Part shown: positions 25,411 through 34,485 of the stretch, piece after piece | How the letters are laid out: each line of letters opens with the position of its first letter | Position numbering within the stretch: the stretch's first letter is position 1 | Assembly: GCA_951813615.1 (NCBI GenBank) | Contig: OX638377.1 | Location: 3,224,001 to 3,288,000 of the forward strand | Origin: an uncultured Latescibacterota bacterium | GTDB taxonomy: Bacteria; Latescibacterota; UBA2968; UBA8231 | Direction of reading: 5' to 3' | Length of the DNA: 64,000 bases | The notes under the pieces: generated by a model | The model's input: only the letters and a program-made list of their open reading frames with translations | The model's database searches: none | What the model was told of the DNA's origin: nothing | Made by a program: the position numbers and the translations under genes

Positions 25411-28400
25411 GTGCGCCTCAATCAACTCGAAATTTTCGGCTTTAAGTCCTTCGCCCAAAAGATCGTCATTCCCTTCGAGCCGGGCATTACCGCCATCGTC
25501 GGCCCCAACGGCTGCGGCAAGTCCAACGTGGTGGAAGCCATCCGCTGGGTCTTGGGCGAACAGCGCGCCGGCTCTTTCCGCAGCCAGCGCATGGAGGACG
25601 TGATCTTTGCCGGTACCCGTCAGCGCAAGGCCCTCGGCATGGCCGAAGTCGCGCTGGCGATTGAAAACCGCGACAACGCGCTGCCCGTCGAATTCGCCGA
25701 GGTCATGCTAACCCGGCGTCTTTTCCGCTCCGGCGAAAGCGATTATCTCCTCAACAAAATCCCCTGTCGCCTCTTGGACATCACCAACCTGCTCATGGAT
25801 ACCGGCCTCGGCCAAGGCGCTTACGCGGTGATGGAGCAGGGCATGGTCGATGAAATCATCAGCGACAAGACGGAAAACCGCCGCCGCATCCTCGAAGAGG
25901 CCGCCAGCATCACCAAGTACAAAGTTCGGCGGCGCTCCACGCGGAACCGCCTAGAGGCCACCCAAGCCGATCTGCAGCGGATTGAAGACATCATCGCCGA
26001 GGTCAAACGCCAAGTTGACTACTTAGGTCGTCAAGTGGGGCGGGCGCGCCGCTACCGCGAACTCCAAGAGGAGCTGGACCAACTCGACGTGCGCTTGGGG
26101 CGTCAGCGCTTCTTCACCCTCAGCGCCCAAATCGATCCGCAGCAAGACGAATTCGCAGCACTCAGCAAGGCGGCCGAAGAAGGCTATACCCACTTCACCA
26201 GTCGCGAGGCCGAACTCGAAAAGGCGCGCCTCGCGCTGACCGACGCCGAAAAGGCCATGCAGGAAGCGGGCCTTGAACTCAACCGCCGCATCGAGGCCAT
26301 CCACGAGCGCGAACAGCTCCTCGTAGCCGTGCGCGAGCGGCGCGAGGCAGCCGAACAAATCCGCGAACGCACGGCCCGCGAGCGCGCCGATTACAGCAGC
26401 CAACTCGAAGCCGTACAGCAGCAGCGCCGCGACAATACCACGCACCTCAACGAAGCACGCGCGTCCTTCGTGCAAATAGAGCGAGAATTGCAGGCTCACC
26501 AGCAGCGTGCTACTCAGGCCGAAGAGGAATACGACAGCTACCGATCCGAGCTGGACCAACGCCAGCGCGGGCGTATGGAACACTTGCGCCAAGGAGGCGA
26601 AATAAGCCGGGCGCTCGAGCGCCAACAGGCCGAGCGCGACGCGCTCGACGAACGCGCGGTTGCCATACGCGACGAAGAAGATGCGGCCACAGCCGAGCGC
26701 GACCAAGCCCTGCAAGCAGCCGCAGCGGCCGAAGCCGCCCTCGCCGAAACTCGGCAGCAGCTATCCGCCTGCCAACAACAGCGCACCGCAGCGCTCGCTG
26801 CCCGCGACCAAACCGAGAAGGACCTCCGCGAACTTGGCACACAACGCGATGCGGCCCGGCGCGCCGCCGAGGCCAACCAAGCGCGGCTGCAAGTCCTCGA
26901 AAAAGTCCGCGCCGGTTACCAAGGCTATCAGAGCGGGGTCCGCACCTTGATGCTCGAATCGCCCCACGCGGCTCTCTTCCACGGCGTACTCGGCGACCTA
27001 GTCGAAGTCAAATCAGAACATGCACGCGCGGTCGAGGTCGCCCTCGGCGAGTCGCTCCAAGCATTGATCGCCCACTCGGACAGCGGCTTGCTCAAAGGCA
27101 TTGCCCATCTCCGGGAGCGTTCTGGGCGCGTCGGCATTCTCTCGCTAGAGGCTCCCTCTCGCACCCTTGGCCCGGTCTTGGAGCCAGAGCCCATGCCCGG
27201 GCTGCATGGCCCGCTGCTGGACTACGTGCAGCCCGAAGCCTCCATCGCCCCCCTGATCGCTGGCCTCTTGCACAACACCTTTCTAGTAGACGACCTGCAA
27301 ACCGCATTGGACCTGACGCGTCGCTACCCAGATGCCTACGTGCGCTGCGTCACAGCCGACGGCGATGCCGTCGATCTCTTTGGCCTCGCATCGGGTGGCC
27401 AGAGCCAAGCCGAGGACTCAAGCGTCCTCGGCCGCGGGCGGGAAATCCGCACCCTGCGCTCGCTCGTCGCCCACCAAAAAGCTCGTTACACAGCCCTCGG
27501 CCCCCGACTCGACGAACGCGCAGACCAACTCGCAGCGTTCGCGCAACGCCAAGAAGATCTAGCCGCCGAAAGCGAAACTTGGCGCGCCAAGGAGCGCGAG
27601 CAGGTCCATCAGCACCAAGGCGCATGCGCTGACGCCGAGCGGATCGCCGCACGCTTAGCGCAACTTCACGGCGAAAGCACTAGCTTGGCCAAACGCCGCC
27701 AAGCCCTCGATCAAAGCATCGCCGAACAAGCCGAGCGCCTGCGCCACAACGAGGCCGAGATCACCCGCCTCAGCGAGGAAAGTAGTGCTTTGGAAGAGGA
27801 CCTCAGACAGAGCGAAACCCGCCGCCGCGAACGGCGCGAAGCACTGGGCACCCTCCAAGTGGAACACGCCCGCACCACCGAAATAGTCCAAGGGCTAGAG
27901 CGAGACGCCGAGCGCCTGAAAAACATCGATGAAAACCTGCACAATAACATCGAGCGCCTAGCGGCTGAGGGGACCGAGGCCGAGCGCCAACAGGCCGAGT
28001 GCAGTGAACGCAGTACGGCCTTAACAGACGAACTCAAAGGGCTGCATCAAGGCCGCGAGACCTTGGCCGCAGAGCAAGACCAGCGCCGTGACCATTGGGC
28101 GGCAGCCAATACCCAAAACCGCGAGTTGCAGGAAAATATCAGCCACTTGCAGCGGCAGCTCAACGAACAGCGCGAGCGCCGCACGAACCTCGAAGTGCGC
28201 ATCTCTGAAATGAAGCTCCAGACCCAGCACATTCGCGAGCGCTTGCAGGAGGAGCATCAGTGCGATGTCGCGGCCATGGGGGCTCTCGACGAAGCCATTG
28301 ACGAGGAAGCTGCTCAACAGCGCATCGACCAGTTGCGTCAGTCCCTGCATCGCTTGGGCTCGGTGCACCTCGGCGTATTGGAAGAACACCAAGAACAAAA

Positions 28401-28974
28401 GGAGCGCTACGACTTTCTTTGCCAACAGCGCGACGATCTGGTAATCGCCGCCGAAGACTTAAAGAAGACCCTCAGCTTAATCGACCGCACGGCGCGGCGA
28501 ATGTTCCTCCAGTCTTTCGAGCAGATCCGCGAGACGTTCAAAGGGGCCTTTGTCCGCTTCTTCCCCGGAGGCGAAGCCGACCTCCGCCTCGAAGAAAACG
28601 TCGATGCCCTAGAGGCCCACATCGACATCATCGCCCGTCCCCGTGGCAAGCGCCTGCAAAACATTACCCTGCTGTCGGGCGGCGAGCGGGCGCTGACGGC
28701 CATCGCCCTGCTCTTTGCCATCTACCAAGTCAAGCCCAGCCCGTTCTGCATCCTCGACGAGGTCGATGCTCCACTCGACGACGCCAACATCAACCGCTTC
28801 GTGCGCGTGCTCAAGGAATTTGCCCGCGAGACGCAATTCGTCGTCGTGACGCACAACAAGATCACCATGGCCGCGGCCGACGCCTTGCACGGCGTCACCA
28901 TGCCCGAGGAAGGGGTTTCTCAGCTTGTTTCAGTGCGGGTTGAGGGCGAGGAATTAGAAGCCGCGGCGGGCTAG
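25411..28974 (+). CDS. smc: Chromosome segregation protein SMC
   Basis: A 1187-residue condensin ATPase that compacts and separates chromosomes with ScpA and ScpB, which are not seen here. The N-terminal head has Walker A VGPNGCGKSNVVEAIRWVLGEQ. Two long Gln/Glu/Arg-rich coiled coils (about 170-510 and 670-1000) flank a hinge around residues 520-660 (YQGYQSGVRTLML, HLRERSGRVGILSL). The C-terminal head has LLSGGERALTAIALLFA and Walker B FCILDEVDAPLDDAN. All ATPase motifs are intact. The start is a GTG with GCAGGAG upstream. A bidirectional terminator follows. Confidence 0.97.
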   Translation: MRLNQLEIFGFKSFAQKIVIPFEPGITAIVGPNGCGKSNVVEAIRWVLGEQRAGSFRSQRMEDVIFAGTRQRKALGMAEVALAIENRDNALPVEFAEVMLTRRLFRSGESDYLLNKIPCRLLDITNLLMDTGLGQGAYAVMEQGMVDEIISDKTENRRRILEEAASITKYKVRRRSTRNRLEATQADLQRIEDIIAEVKRQVDYLGRQVGRARRYRELQEELDQLDVRLGRQRFFTLSAQIDPQQDEFAALSKAAEEGYTHFTSREAELEKARLALTDAEKAMQEAGLELNRRIEAIHEREQLLVAVRERREAAEQIRERTARERADYSSQLEAVQQQRRDNTTHLNEARASFVQIERELQAHQQRATQAEEEYDSYRSELDQRQRGRMEHLRQGGEISRALERQQAERDALDERAVAIRDEEDAATAERDQALQAAAAAEAALAETRQQLSACQQQRTAALAARDQTEKDLRELGTQRDAARRAAEANQARLQVLEKVRAGYQGYQSGVRTLMLESPHAALFHGVLGDLVEVKSEHARAVEVALGESLQALIAHSDSGLLKGIAHLRERSGRVGILSLEAPSRTLGPVLEPEPMPGLHGPLLDYVQPEASIAPLIAGLLHNTFLVDDLQTALDLTRRYPDAYVRCVTADGDAVDLFGLASGGQSQAEDSSVLGRGREIRTLRSLVAHQKARYTALGPRLDERADQLAAFAQRQEDLAAESETWRAKEREQVHQHQGACADAERIAARLAQLHGESTSLAKRRQALDQSIAEQAERLRHNEAEITRLSEESSALEEDLRQSETRRRERREALGTLQVEHARTTEIVQGLERDAERLKNIDENLHNNIERLAAEGTEAERQQAECSERSTALTDELKGLHQGRETLAAEQDQRRDHWAAANTQNRELQENISHLQRQLNEQRERRTNLEVRISEMKLQTQHIRERLQEEHQCDVAAMGALDEAIDEEAAQQRIDQLRQSLHRLGSVHLGVLEEHQEQKERYDFLCQQRDDLVIAAEDLKKTLSLIDRTARRMFLQSFEQIRETFKGAFVRFFPGGEADLRLEENVDALEAHIDIIARPRGKRLQNITLLSGGERALTAIALLFAIYQVKPSPFCILDEVDAPLDDANINRFVRVLKEFARETQFVVVTHNKITMAAADALHGVTMPEEGVSQLVSVRVEGEELEAAAG

Positions 28975-28995
28975 CCGGAGCGGAAGCGCACCAAC

Positions 28996-29028
28996 AAAAA
29001 AGGGGGCCTCAGCCGAGGCCCCCTTTTT
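28996..29028. terminator. Bidirectional intrinsic terminator between smc and pyrE
   Basis: GGGGGCCTC-AGCC-GAGGCCCCC is a perfect 9-base stem with a 4-base loop. It is preceded by six A and followed by five T, so it works for smc on the plus strand and for the SEC-C-rfbC-pyrE operon on the minus strand. Confidence 0.92.
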
Positions 29029-29044
29029 CGTGCCATAAACGATG

Positions 29045-29560
29045 TCACTTCAGTTCGCTCATCCGAAACAGGGCGTGGAGTTCAATGCCTTCTCGGGCTA
29101 GGCTCTCGGCACCACCGGATTCGCGGTCAATCACGCAGATGGCCTGTGAAACCTCTGCGCCAAGGTTGCGCAGATCCTGGGCGGAAAGAGCAATTTGTCC
29201 ACCGGAAGTGACGACATCTTCAACAATCAGCAGATTCTTGCCAGCAATGTCGGGGCCTTCGGCGAGTTTGCAGGTGCCGTATTCTTTGGCCTGTTTGCGC
29301 ACGAAGCACGTGGGTAGTCCCGCAAGCTGAGCGAGCATGGTGGCAATGGGCACCCCACCGAGTTCGAGACCTGCGAGAATGTCTGTGTCGTCGGGGATTA
29401 AGGGCTGGAGGTGAGCGGCGAGTACGCGGAGGAGCTCGGGATGGGTTTCAAACTGATATTTGTCGAAATACTCTGTGGCTGTCGCGCCTGAGCGCAAAGT
29501 AAATTGTCCGCGCAGGTGAGCGGTCTGATAGATGCGGTGAGCAAGTTCGAGTCGAGTCAT
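29045..29560 (-). CDS. pyrE: Orotate phosphoribosyltransferase
   Basis: Joins orotate to PRPP to give OMP in pyrimidine synthesis; 171 residues. It has RSGATATEYFDKYQF at the substrate loop, GLELGGVPIATMLA, the mobile-loop FVRKQAKEYGTCK and the PRPP motif LLIVEDVVTSGGQ. It is the last gene of the minus-strand SEC-C-rfbC-pyrE run, 44 bases after rfbC, and ends at the bidirectional terminator. Confidence 0.95.
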   Translation of the reverse strand: MTRLELAHRIYQTAHLRGQFTLRSGATATEYFDKYQFETHPELLRVLAAHLQPLIPDDTDILAGLELGGVPIATMLAQLAGLPTCFVRKQAKEYGTCKLAEGPDIAGKNLLIVEDVVTSGGQIALSAQDLRNLGAEVSQAICVIDRESGGAESLAREGIELHALFRMSELK

Positions 29561-29604
29561 AGCACAACCTATTTCAAAAAGAAGTTTTGGTTTTGAGATA
29601 CCTT

Positions 29605-30147
29605 CTAGTTGGGCAGGTCCTCGGCGGGAATATCCCGCAGCCGTGGGTTATTTTGATCTCGCGGCGAGAGAATCGGCATCCCCTCAATGCCCCAGTCCAA
29701 CCCCACATCGGGATCGTCCCAAGCCACGCCCCATTCGTCCGTGCCGTCGTAGTAGGAATCGACCAAGTAGAAAAGCATCGCGTCGGTGACGGCGTAAAAG
29801 CCATGCGCTACCCCCGCCGGAATAAAGACGCCCCGCAATACCTCTTGATCTAATTCGATGACCTGCCCTTGCCCGCGAGTCGGCGAACTGCGGCGCAGAT
29901 CGAGCAGCCCCAGGCGCAGCGCACCCATGCTGCAGTGCCAGTAGTCAACTTGGCGGTGGTGATAGTGCAAGCCGCGCAGCACCCCCTGTTGCGACTCCGA
30001 GCGGCTCCACTGCAAGGCGTCCCAGCCGCGTTGGGGAAACCACTCCTTGCGATACACCTCGGTAAAGCGGCCTCGCCCGTCGCCGTGCGACTCTAGCTCG
30101 GCAATAGAGACACCTTCAATGGCCGTAGAGGGGCGGAGCTGGGCCAT
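29605..30147 (-). CDS. rfbC: dTDP-4-dehydrorhamnose 3,5-epimerase family protein
   Basis: A 180-residue cupin of the RmlC type. It has the features HGDGRGRFTEVYRKEWF, SRSESQQGVLRGLHYH with the catalytic His, then LDLRRSSPT and GVFIPAGVAHGFYAV. RmlC epimerises dTDP-4-keto-6-deoxyglucose on the way to dTDP-rhamnose. rfbB lies at 49863 in this window; rfbA and rfbD were not seen. It starts one base after the SEC-C protein stop. Confidence 0.9.
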   Translation of the reverse strand: MAQLRPSTAIEGVSIAELESHGDGRGRFTEVYRKEWFPQRGWDALQWSRSESQQGVLRGLHYHHRQVDYWHCSMGALRLGLLDLRRSSPTRGQGQVIELDQEVLRGVFIPAGVAHGFYAVTDAMLFYLVDSYYDGTDEWGVAWDDPDVGLDWGIEGMPILSPRDQNNPRLRDIPAEDLPN

Positions 30148-30148
30148 C

Positions 30149-30766
30149 TCAAGCGGCCTTACCGCAGCATCTTTTGAATTTCTTGCCGCTGCCGCAGGGA
30201 CACGGGTCGTTGCGACCCACCTTGGGAGCTTCGCGGCGGAAGGTCTCCACCTTGCCGGGAAAGAGCCGACCGCCCTCCAGCGCGTCTGCCGGTTTTTCGC
30301 CCTCTAGCGCGGGCCTCGGCGTCTGCAACCACTCCTCGTGCAATTCCTGCATGGCCTCGCTCATCTCCGCTTCCCCCAGCTCTTCTTCGAGCCCACGCTC
30401 TTGGCAAAAGGCACTAAAATCGGCCAGCATAGCCCCCTGCGGCGAGCGCAGCATTTCCTCGACTTGCTGCACGTCAACCCCGGGCGGCAAAGACTGCTGG
30501 AGTTGGTCCAAGTCCAACTCCTCCACCGAAGCAGGTTCTTCATCGTCTGTATCCGCGGCGGGGGCAGGTGCCACCGCAACGGCGATTTCGGCCAGCACTT
30601 GGCCCATTTCGCTGCGATCGGCCTCAGCCGCCGTCGGCAGCACTTGATCGACGATCCAATCTACCTCTTCGCCGTCTGTCAACAACTCGACTATTTCTTC
30701 AGCCGAGAATTTCTCTACCCCTTTGGCTTGGCACAATGCCTCCAAGCGCGTGGCCAACTCTTGCAC
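30149..30766 (-). CDS. SEC-C zinc-motif protein
   Basis: A 205-residue acidic protein. The only recognisable domain is the C-terminal SEC-C motif, [19 protein letters not shown], the Cys3His/Cys4-type zinc site shared with SecA C-termini. The first ~150 residues are acidic and Ala/Glu/Leu-rich with no domain I recognise. It starts with GTG, with GGAG 7 bases upstream, behind a good -35/-10 pair. It is the first gene of an operon with rfbC and pyrE. Its role is not known; SEC-C proteins often bind SecB or ribosome-related partners. Confidence 0.85.
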   Translation of the reverse strand: MQELATRLEALCQAKGVEKFSAEEIVELLTDGEEVDWIVDQVLPTAAEADRSEMGQVLAEIAVAVAPAPAADTDDEEPASVEELDLDQLQQSLPPGVDVQQVEEMLRSPQGAMLADFSAFCQERGLEEELGEAEMSEAMQELHEEWLQTPRPALEGEKPADALEGGRLFPGKVETFRREAPKVGRNDPCPCGSGKKFKRCCGKAA

Positions 30767-30814
30767 GAGTGTACTCCATTTTCATTGAGAAGCTAGACGA
30801 ATTTACCGGTGCGA

Positions 30815-30843
30815 AATCTACCGCTTGCCCCTGTACCTGTCAA
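30815..30843 (-). promoter_or_regulatory. Sigma-70 type promoter of the SEC-C-rfbC-pyrE operon
   Basis: On the minus strand a perfect TTGACA (30843-30838) is followed after 17 bases by TAGATT (30820-30815). The GTG start lies about 50 bases downstream of the -10 box. Confidence 0.65.
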
Positions 30844-30850
30844 AAGAAGC

Positions 30851-30891
30851 GCCTCAGAAATCTGAGGATGATCAAATATCTGAGGCTTTTT
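30851..30891 (+). other. Overlapping hairpins upstream of the ECF sigma gene
   Basis: Three complementary blocks are present: GCCTCAGA (30851-30858), TCTGAGG (30861-30867) and TCTGAGGC (30879-30886), the last followed by TTTTT. Block 1 can pair with block 2 (tight dyad) or block 3 (8-base stem plus U-tract, a terminator). It lies 60-100 bases before the sigma-54 site at 30949. It may be a terminator for leftward-facing noise, part of a leader, or an activator-binding dyad at the usual -90 to -125 distance. Confidence 0.55.
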
Positions 30892-30948
30892 GTTGCCAAA
30901 AATCCCTAAAAACGGGCGTAAGACACGCATTTTCCCCTTAGTGAAGAA

Positions 30949-30964
30949 TGGCACGATTCTTGCT
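30949..30964 (+). promoter_or_regulatory. Sigma-54 (-24/-12) promoter of the ECF sigma gene
   Basis: TGGCACG-ATTC-TTGCT matches the sigma-54 consensus TGGCACG-N4-TTGCW at every fixed position. GG (30950-30951) and GC (30962-30963) are 10 bases apart. Transcription should begin near 30975, about 80 bases before the ATG at 31055. This is the clearest sigma-54 site in the window. Confidence 0.85.
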
Positions 30965-31054
30965 GCTATTCGTATAGACACGACGATAATCACTTGAATG
31001 GCGTCGCCTCGCCCTCAGCGAGCGACGCACTGCACGAAGGGAGGAAGGATAACC

Positions 31055-31663
31055 ATGGAAGCGATGAATGCACTCACGGATAGGGAAATTTTACTGCGGG
31101 CCGCTGAAGACCAAGGCCATCTCGGCGTGTTGGTCAAACGCTACCGCACCCCCCTGTACAACTTTGTCTATCGCTTTGTCGGCGACAAGGAAACAGCCGA
31201 GGACATCGTCCAAGAGACGTTTCTCCGCTGCCTGCGCCACAGCCACCAATACCCAGCCATCGAACAGGTTTCCACTTGGCTCTACACCATTGCTGGCAAC
31301 CTAGCCAAGACCGAGTTGCGTCGTCGCAAGCGCTGGAATTGGATTCCGATCAGTCCCAGCGACGACGAACAGCCCGCCGCTTTTTACGAGCCGATGGCCA
31401 AAGACCCACTCCCCGGCGAACAGACCGACGGCAATCGCGTCAAGTCCCTCGTCGTCGATGCCATTGAGGGCCTGCCCGCAGAATTTCGCGCCGCCGTGCT
31501 CCTCCGCGATATGAAAGGGCTCTCGTACGAAGAAATCGCCAAGATCATCAACTGCCCCGTCGGCACGGTCAAGTCGCGCGTCAATCGGGGTCGCCTGCGA
31601 CTGCAAAAGACCTTGCGCGGGCTGGCTGAAGAAGTGATTGGGTCGCTCGCCGCGCCAGCCTGA
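31055..31663 (+). CDS. ECF-family RNA polymerase sigma factor
   Basis: A 202-residue RpoE-type sigma factor. Region 2 has LVKRYRTPLYNFVYRFVGDKETAEDIVQETFLR and the -10 contact WLYTIAGNLAKTELRRRKR. Region 4 has AIEGLPAEFRAAVLLRDMKGLSYEEIAKIINCPVGTVKSRVNRGRLRLQ, given here by its pieces LPAEFRAAVLLRD and CPVGTVKSRVNRGR. GGAGGAAGG precedes the ATG at 31055. No anti-sigma factor gene is next to it: the following gene is an M42 peptidase. Control at the level of transcription by sigma-54 is therefore likely. Confidence 0.93.
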   Translation: MEAMNALTDREILLRAAEDQGHLGVLVKRYRTPLYNFVYRFVGDKETAEDIVQETFLRCLRHSHQYPAIEQVSTWLYTIAGNLAKTELRRRKRWNWIPISPSDDEQPAAFYEPMAKDPLPGEQTDGNRVKSLVVDAIEGLPAEFRAAVLLRDMKGLSYEEIAKIINCPVGTVKSRVNRGRLRLQKTLRGLAEEVIGSLAAPA

Positions 31664-31752
31664 CCTCTTTGCCAAGCTACCCGTAGAGGCGTTGTCATTG
31701 CCCCACGGCTTGCTCCTGATTATTTTCGCTCATTTTCCATTAGGAGCACTCC

Positions 31753-32808
31753 ATGACCATTGACGCTCAACGCCTCTACGGCTTTGTCGAGCAACTGCTC
31801 GCCGTCCACGCGCCCTCGGGCGTGGAATCCGCGATGGACGCCCTCGTCAACGAGCTCGCCGCTCCCATCGGCGACGCCGTCTGGCAAGACGCGGCCGACA
31901 ACATCATCATCCACATCAAAGGCCAAAGCCACGACCAGCCCGTGGCAGCCGTCGCCCATAAGGACGAGATCGCCCTCATCGTCAAGCGCATTGAACCCGA
32001 CGGCAAAATCAGGGTCCAGCCCTTGGGCGGTTTGCACCCTTGGGCACTAGGTGAAAGCCCAGTGGAAATCATGGCGCGGGACGGCCTCTGCCCGGGCGTG
32101 CTCTCCACCGGTGCCAAACACGTCTCCACAGAGAGCCCGGCGGGACAGCTCAAAAACGGCCAACCACTCAAGTGGGAACAGATGTGGATTGAAACGAGGC
32201 TCGCGGCCGAAGAGTTGGCCCAGCGCGGGATTCGCGCCGGCACGCGGGTCGTCATCGCCGGCAAGCACAAGACGCTTTGGCGTCTAGGCGATTGCGTCTG
32301 CGGCTACAATCTCGATTGCCGCGCCGGCTTGGCGGCCATGCTTGAAGTAGGCTTGCACTTGCGGGAGAACCGACCGGCCCAAGACGTATATCTCGTGGCC
32401 AGCTCCAGCGAGGAAATCGGTGGGCACGGCGCGATCTACGCGCTCGGGCGACTGCCGGTTGACGCGGCCGTTGCCGTTGACATTGCGCCCGCAGCGGCCG
32501 AATACGGCACCTCCAACAGCGGCGACCCCATCATCGGCGTCCGGGACACTCGCGGCCTGTACGACGCGCGCATCATCGAACGCTTCGAAGCGCTAGCCAC
32601 CGGCGGCGGGTTCGGCATCCAAACGGCCGTCCTCACTTCGTACTCCAGCGACTCGTCGATTGCCAAAACGTCCGGTGCCATCGCGCGCGCTGCGTTGATT
32701 GGCTATCCCGGCGACAACACGCACGGGTACGAAATCTGTGCGTGGGACGGCATTGTCAACACAGCGCGGTTGCTCTTGGCTTATTTGGCAGATCCAGTGG
32801 TGGACTAG
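31753..32808 (+). CDS. M42-family metallo-aminopeptidase
   Basis: A 351-residue cytoplasmic metallopeptidase of the M42 (glutamyl aminopeptidase/endoglucanase-like) family. Metal and catalytic residues are visible: AAVAHKDEIALIV (His-x-Asp type), YNLDCRAGLAAML (bridging Asp), SSSEEIGGHGA (catalytic Glu pair), AVDIAPA and a C-terminal HGYEICAWDG. TAGGAG precedes the ATG. It follows the ECF sigma gene by 89 bases. Its stop overlaps that of the convergent polyprenyl synthase within CTAG. Confidence 0.88.
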   Translation: MTIDAQRLYGFVEQLLAVHAPSGVESAMDALVNELAAPIGDAVWQDAADNIIIHIKGQSHDQPVAAVAHKDEIALIVKRIEPDGKIRVQPLGGLHPWALGESPVEIMARDGLCPGVLSTGAKHVSTESPAGQLKNGQPLKWEQMWIETRLAAEELAQRGIRAGTRVVIAGKHKTLWRLGDCVCGYNLDCRAGLAAMLEVGLHLRENRPAQDVYLVASSSEEIGGHGAIYALGRLPVDAAVAVDIAPAAAEYGTSNSGDPIIGVRDTRGLYDARIIERFEALATGGGFGIQTAVLTSYSSDSSIAKTSGAIARAALIGYPGDNTHGYEICAWDGIVNTARLLLAYLADPVVD

Positions 32809-33863
32809 AAGGCGCGCTGGACCAGAAAGTCCAACATCTCTCCCAGCATATCGCGCGTGGGGTTGGCCGGGAGTTTCGCTAGGTGCGCCAAGCTCTCTGC
32901 GACCTTCTGCTGGCACACGCGCTCGACATAGCGGTCGCATTCGTAGTGCTCGACCAAGGCGATGACCCGCTCGATCTCGGCGACCGTGTTGAGGTGCCGC
33001 TCTTGGTGCAAGATCGCCAGCACTTCTTCGCGTTCCTCAGCCGTGCATTTGCCCAAGAGATCGATGATAATCAAGGTCCGCTTCCCTTCGGCGATATCCC
33101 CGCCCCGCTCCTTGCCGTAGGCCCCGGAAGTAACCCCGGGCGCAGAGCCGGCATCTTGTTCGGAAGAGCTCAAGTTCAGCAGGTCGTCGCGCAGTTGGAA
33201 CGCAATGGCCATGGACTCGCCGAAGTCGCCGATACGAGTTCGCAACTCCATCTCGGCACCCGCGATAATCGCCCCAGCCGTACACGGCCCCCGGCCCGTA
33301 TACCACCCCGTCTTTTTGCGCAACATGGTCATAAACTCGGCCTCGCTGGGAATGTAGCGCTGGCGAATCCAGCCCACGTCGTATGCCTGCCCCTCAAACG
33401 TCTCGCACGAGCCGCGGATCATCTCGTCGATCAAATCGAGCGTGACGTCCGCCCCCAACACGGCGCGGTTTGCGCTGAGGATCTCAAAGACCTTGGCGTA
33501 CAGGGCATCGCCGACGTTGATGGTCAATGGGACCCCGTGCAGCTTGTGCAAACAGGGCTTGCCGCGCCGCATCTCCGAATCGTCTTCAATATCGTCGTGG
33601 ACCACGGCAAACGACTGGAACATCTCAAACGCCACCGCCGTCCGCATGGCTTTCTTCACGTCGCCGCCACAGGCTTGGCACGCCAACAGCACCAGTGCCG
33701 GACGGAATCGCTTGCCGCCGCGCTCCGGATAGTCGCGCATCAGCCGATATAGAAAACCCTCGGGTTCGCGCACCGCGAGGAACGAGAACATTTCTTTTTC
33801 TAGGTCTGGAATGTAGCGGTGTAAAAACTGGCGCAGGTCTCGGGGGACCGCAGACATGTTCAA
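32805..33863 (-). CDS. Polyprenyl (isoprenyl) diphosphate synthase-like protein
   Basis: A 352-residue trans-prenyltransferase fold. The family motifs GGKRFRP and HDDIEDDSEMRRGKP (first Asp-rich motif, DDxxD) are intact. The second Asp-rich motif reads FQLRDDLLNL, so the final Asp is Asn. Such enzymes build C15 or longer isoprenoid chains from FPP and IPP; a quinone side chain is a sensible use given the menaquinone genes at 55.7-60.4 kb. The altered second motif may change chain length or activity. It is the last gene after transaldolase and the SIS protein. Confidence 0.85.
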   Translation of the reverse strand: MNMSAVPRDLRQFLHRYIPDLEKEMFSFLAVREPEGFLYRLMRDYPERGGKRFRPALVLLACQACGGDVKKAMRTAVAFEMFQSFAVVHDDIEDDSEMRRGKPCLHKLHGVPLTINVGDALYAKVFEILSANRAVLGADVTLDLIDEMIRGSCETFEGQAYDVGWIRQRYIPSEAEFMTMLRKKTGWYTGRGPCTAGAIIAGAEMELRTRIGDFGESMAIAFQLRDDLLNLSSSEQDAGSAPGVTSGAYGKERGGDIAEGKRTLIIIDLLGKCTAEEREEVLAILHQERHLNTVAEIERVIALVEHYECDRYVERVCQQKVAESLAHLAKLPANPTRDMLGEMLDFLVQRAF

Positions 33864-33891
33864 CCTTTCGTTGGGAATGGCGCGAGCGCAC

Positions 33892-34476
33892 CTACCATCT
33901 GGTGCGCTCTACTTGTACCTCGGGGTGCGAGACAATTAAATGCCATATAACGGCTTGGAAGGATTCCGTCAGCGGCGTGACCGCATCCGGCGCGACCGTT
34001 GGCACAATCGCGCAGGCATCGGCAACTTGGGCCGTAAAACCGCCATCTCGCCCCACGATGCCGCAGATTTTGGCACCGACCTCTTTGGCGTACTCCAGTG
34101 CTACAACCAAATTGACGCTGGTATTCAGTGGGCGATGGCCACCGCCGACGGACAGGATCAGGATCAGATCCTTTTCGTTTAAACGGCTACCCTCCAGCCA
34201 CTTGGCAAAGGCCGTATCCCAGCCCTCGTCGTTGATGCGCGCCGTCAGCTCCGAGACGTTGTCCGTAGGTGCGTAGGACTCAATACCAGCAATCTTGCGA
34301 AAGTCATTGACCGCGTGGCTCGCATTGCCTGCGCTGCCCCCCACGCCAAGGACAAAAAGCCGCCCCCCGCGCCGACGGGTCTCGACGACGAGTTGGACTA
34401 TCGCGTCGATTGCATTGTGATCTAGCTGCTCAATGACTTGAGCCGCCGCCGCCAAGTACTGTTGGGTGAAACTCAT
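33892..34476 (-). CDS. SIS-domain sugar isomerase family protein
   Basis: A 194-residue SIS-domain protein resembling GmhA (sedoheptulose-7-phosphate isomerase). It has GGRLFVLGVGGSAGNASHAVNDFRK, given by its core VGGSAGNASHAVNDF, then DLILILSVGGGHRPLNTSVNLVVAL and AKICGIVGRDGGFTA. It follows transaldolase after 9 bases, and both act on phosphorylated ketoses, so a sugar-phosphate role is likely. GmhA proper or a related isomerase cannot be separated by eye. Confidence 0.85.
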   Translation of the reverse strand: MSFTQQYLAAAAQVIEQLDHNAIDAIVQLVVETRRRGGRLFVLGVGGSAGNASHAVNDFRKIAGIESYAPTDNVSELTARINDEGWDTAFAKWLEGSRLNEKDLILILSVGGGHRPLNTSVNLVVALEYAKEVGAKICGIVGRDGGFTAQVADACAIVPTVAPDAVTPLTESFQAVIWHLIVSHPEVQVERTRW

Positions 34477-34485
34477 CCGCCGCGC

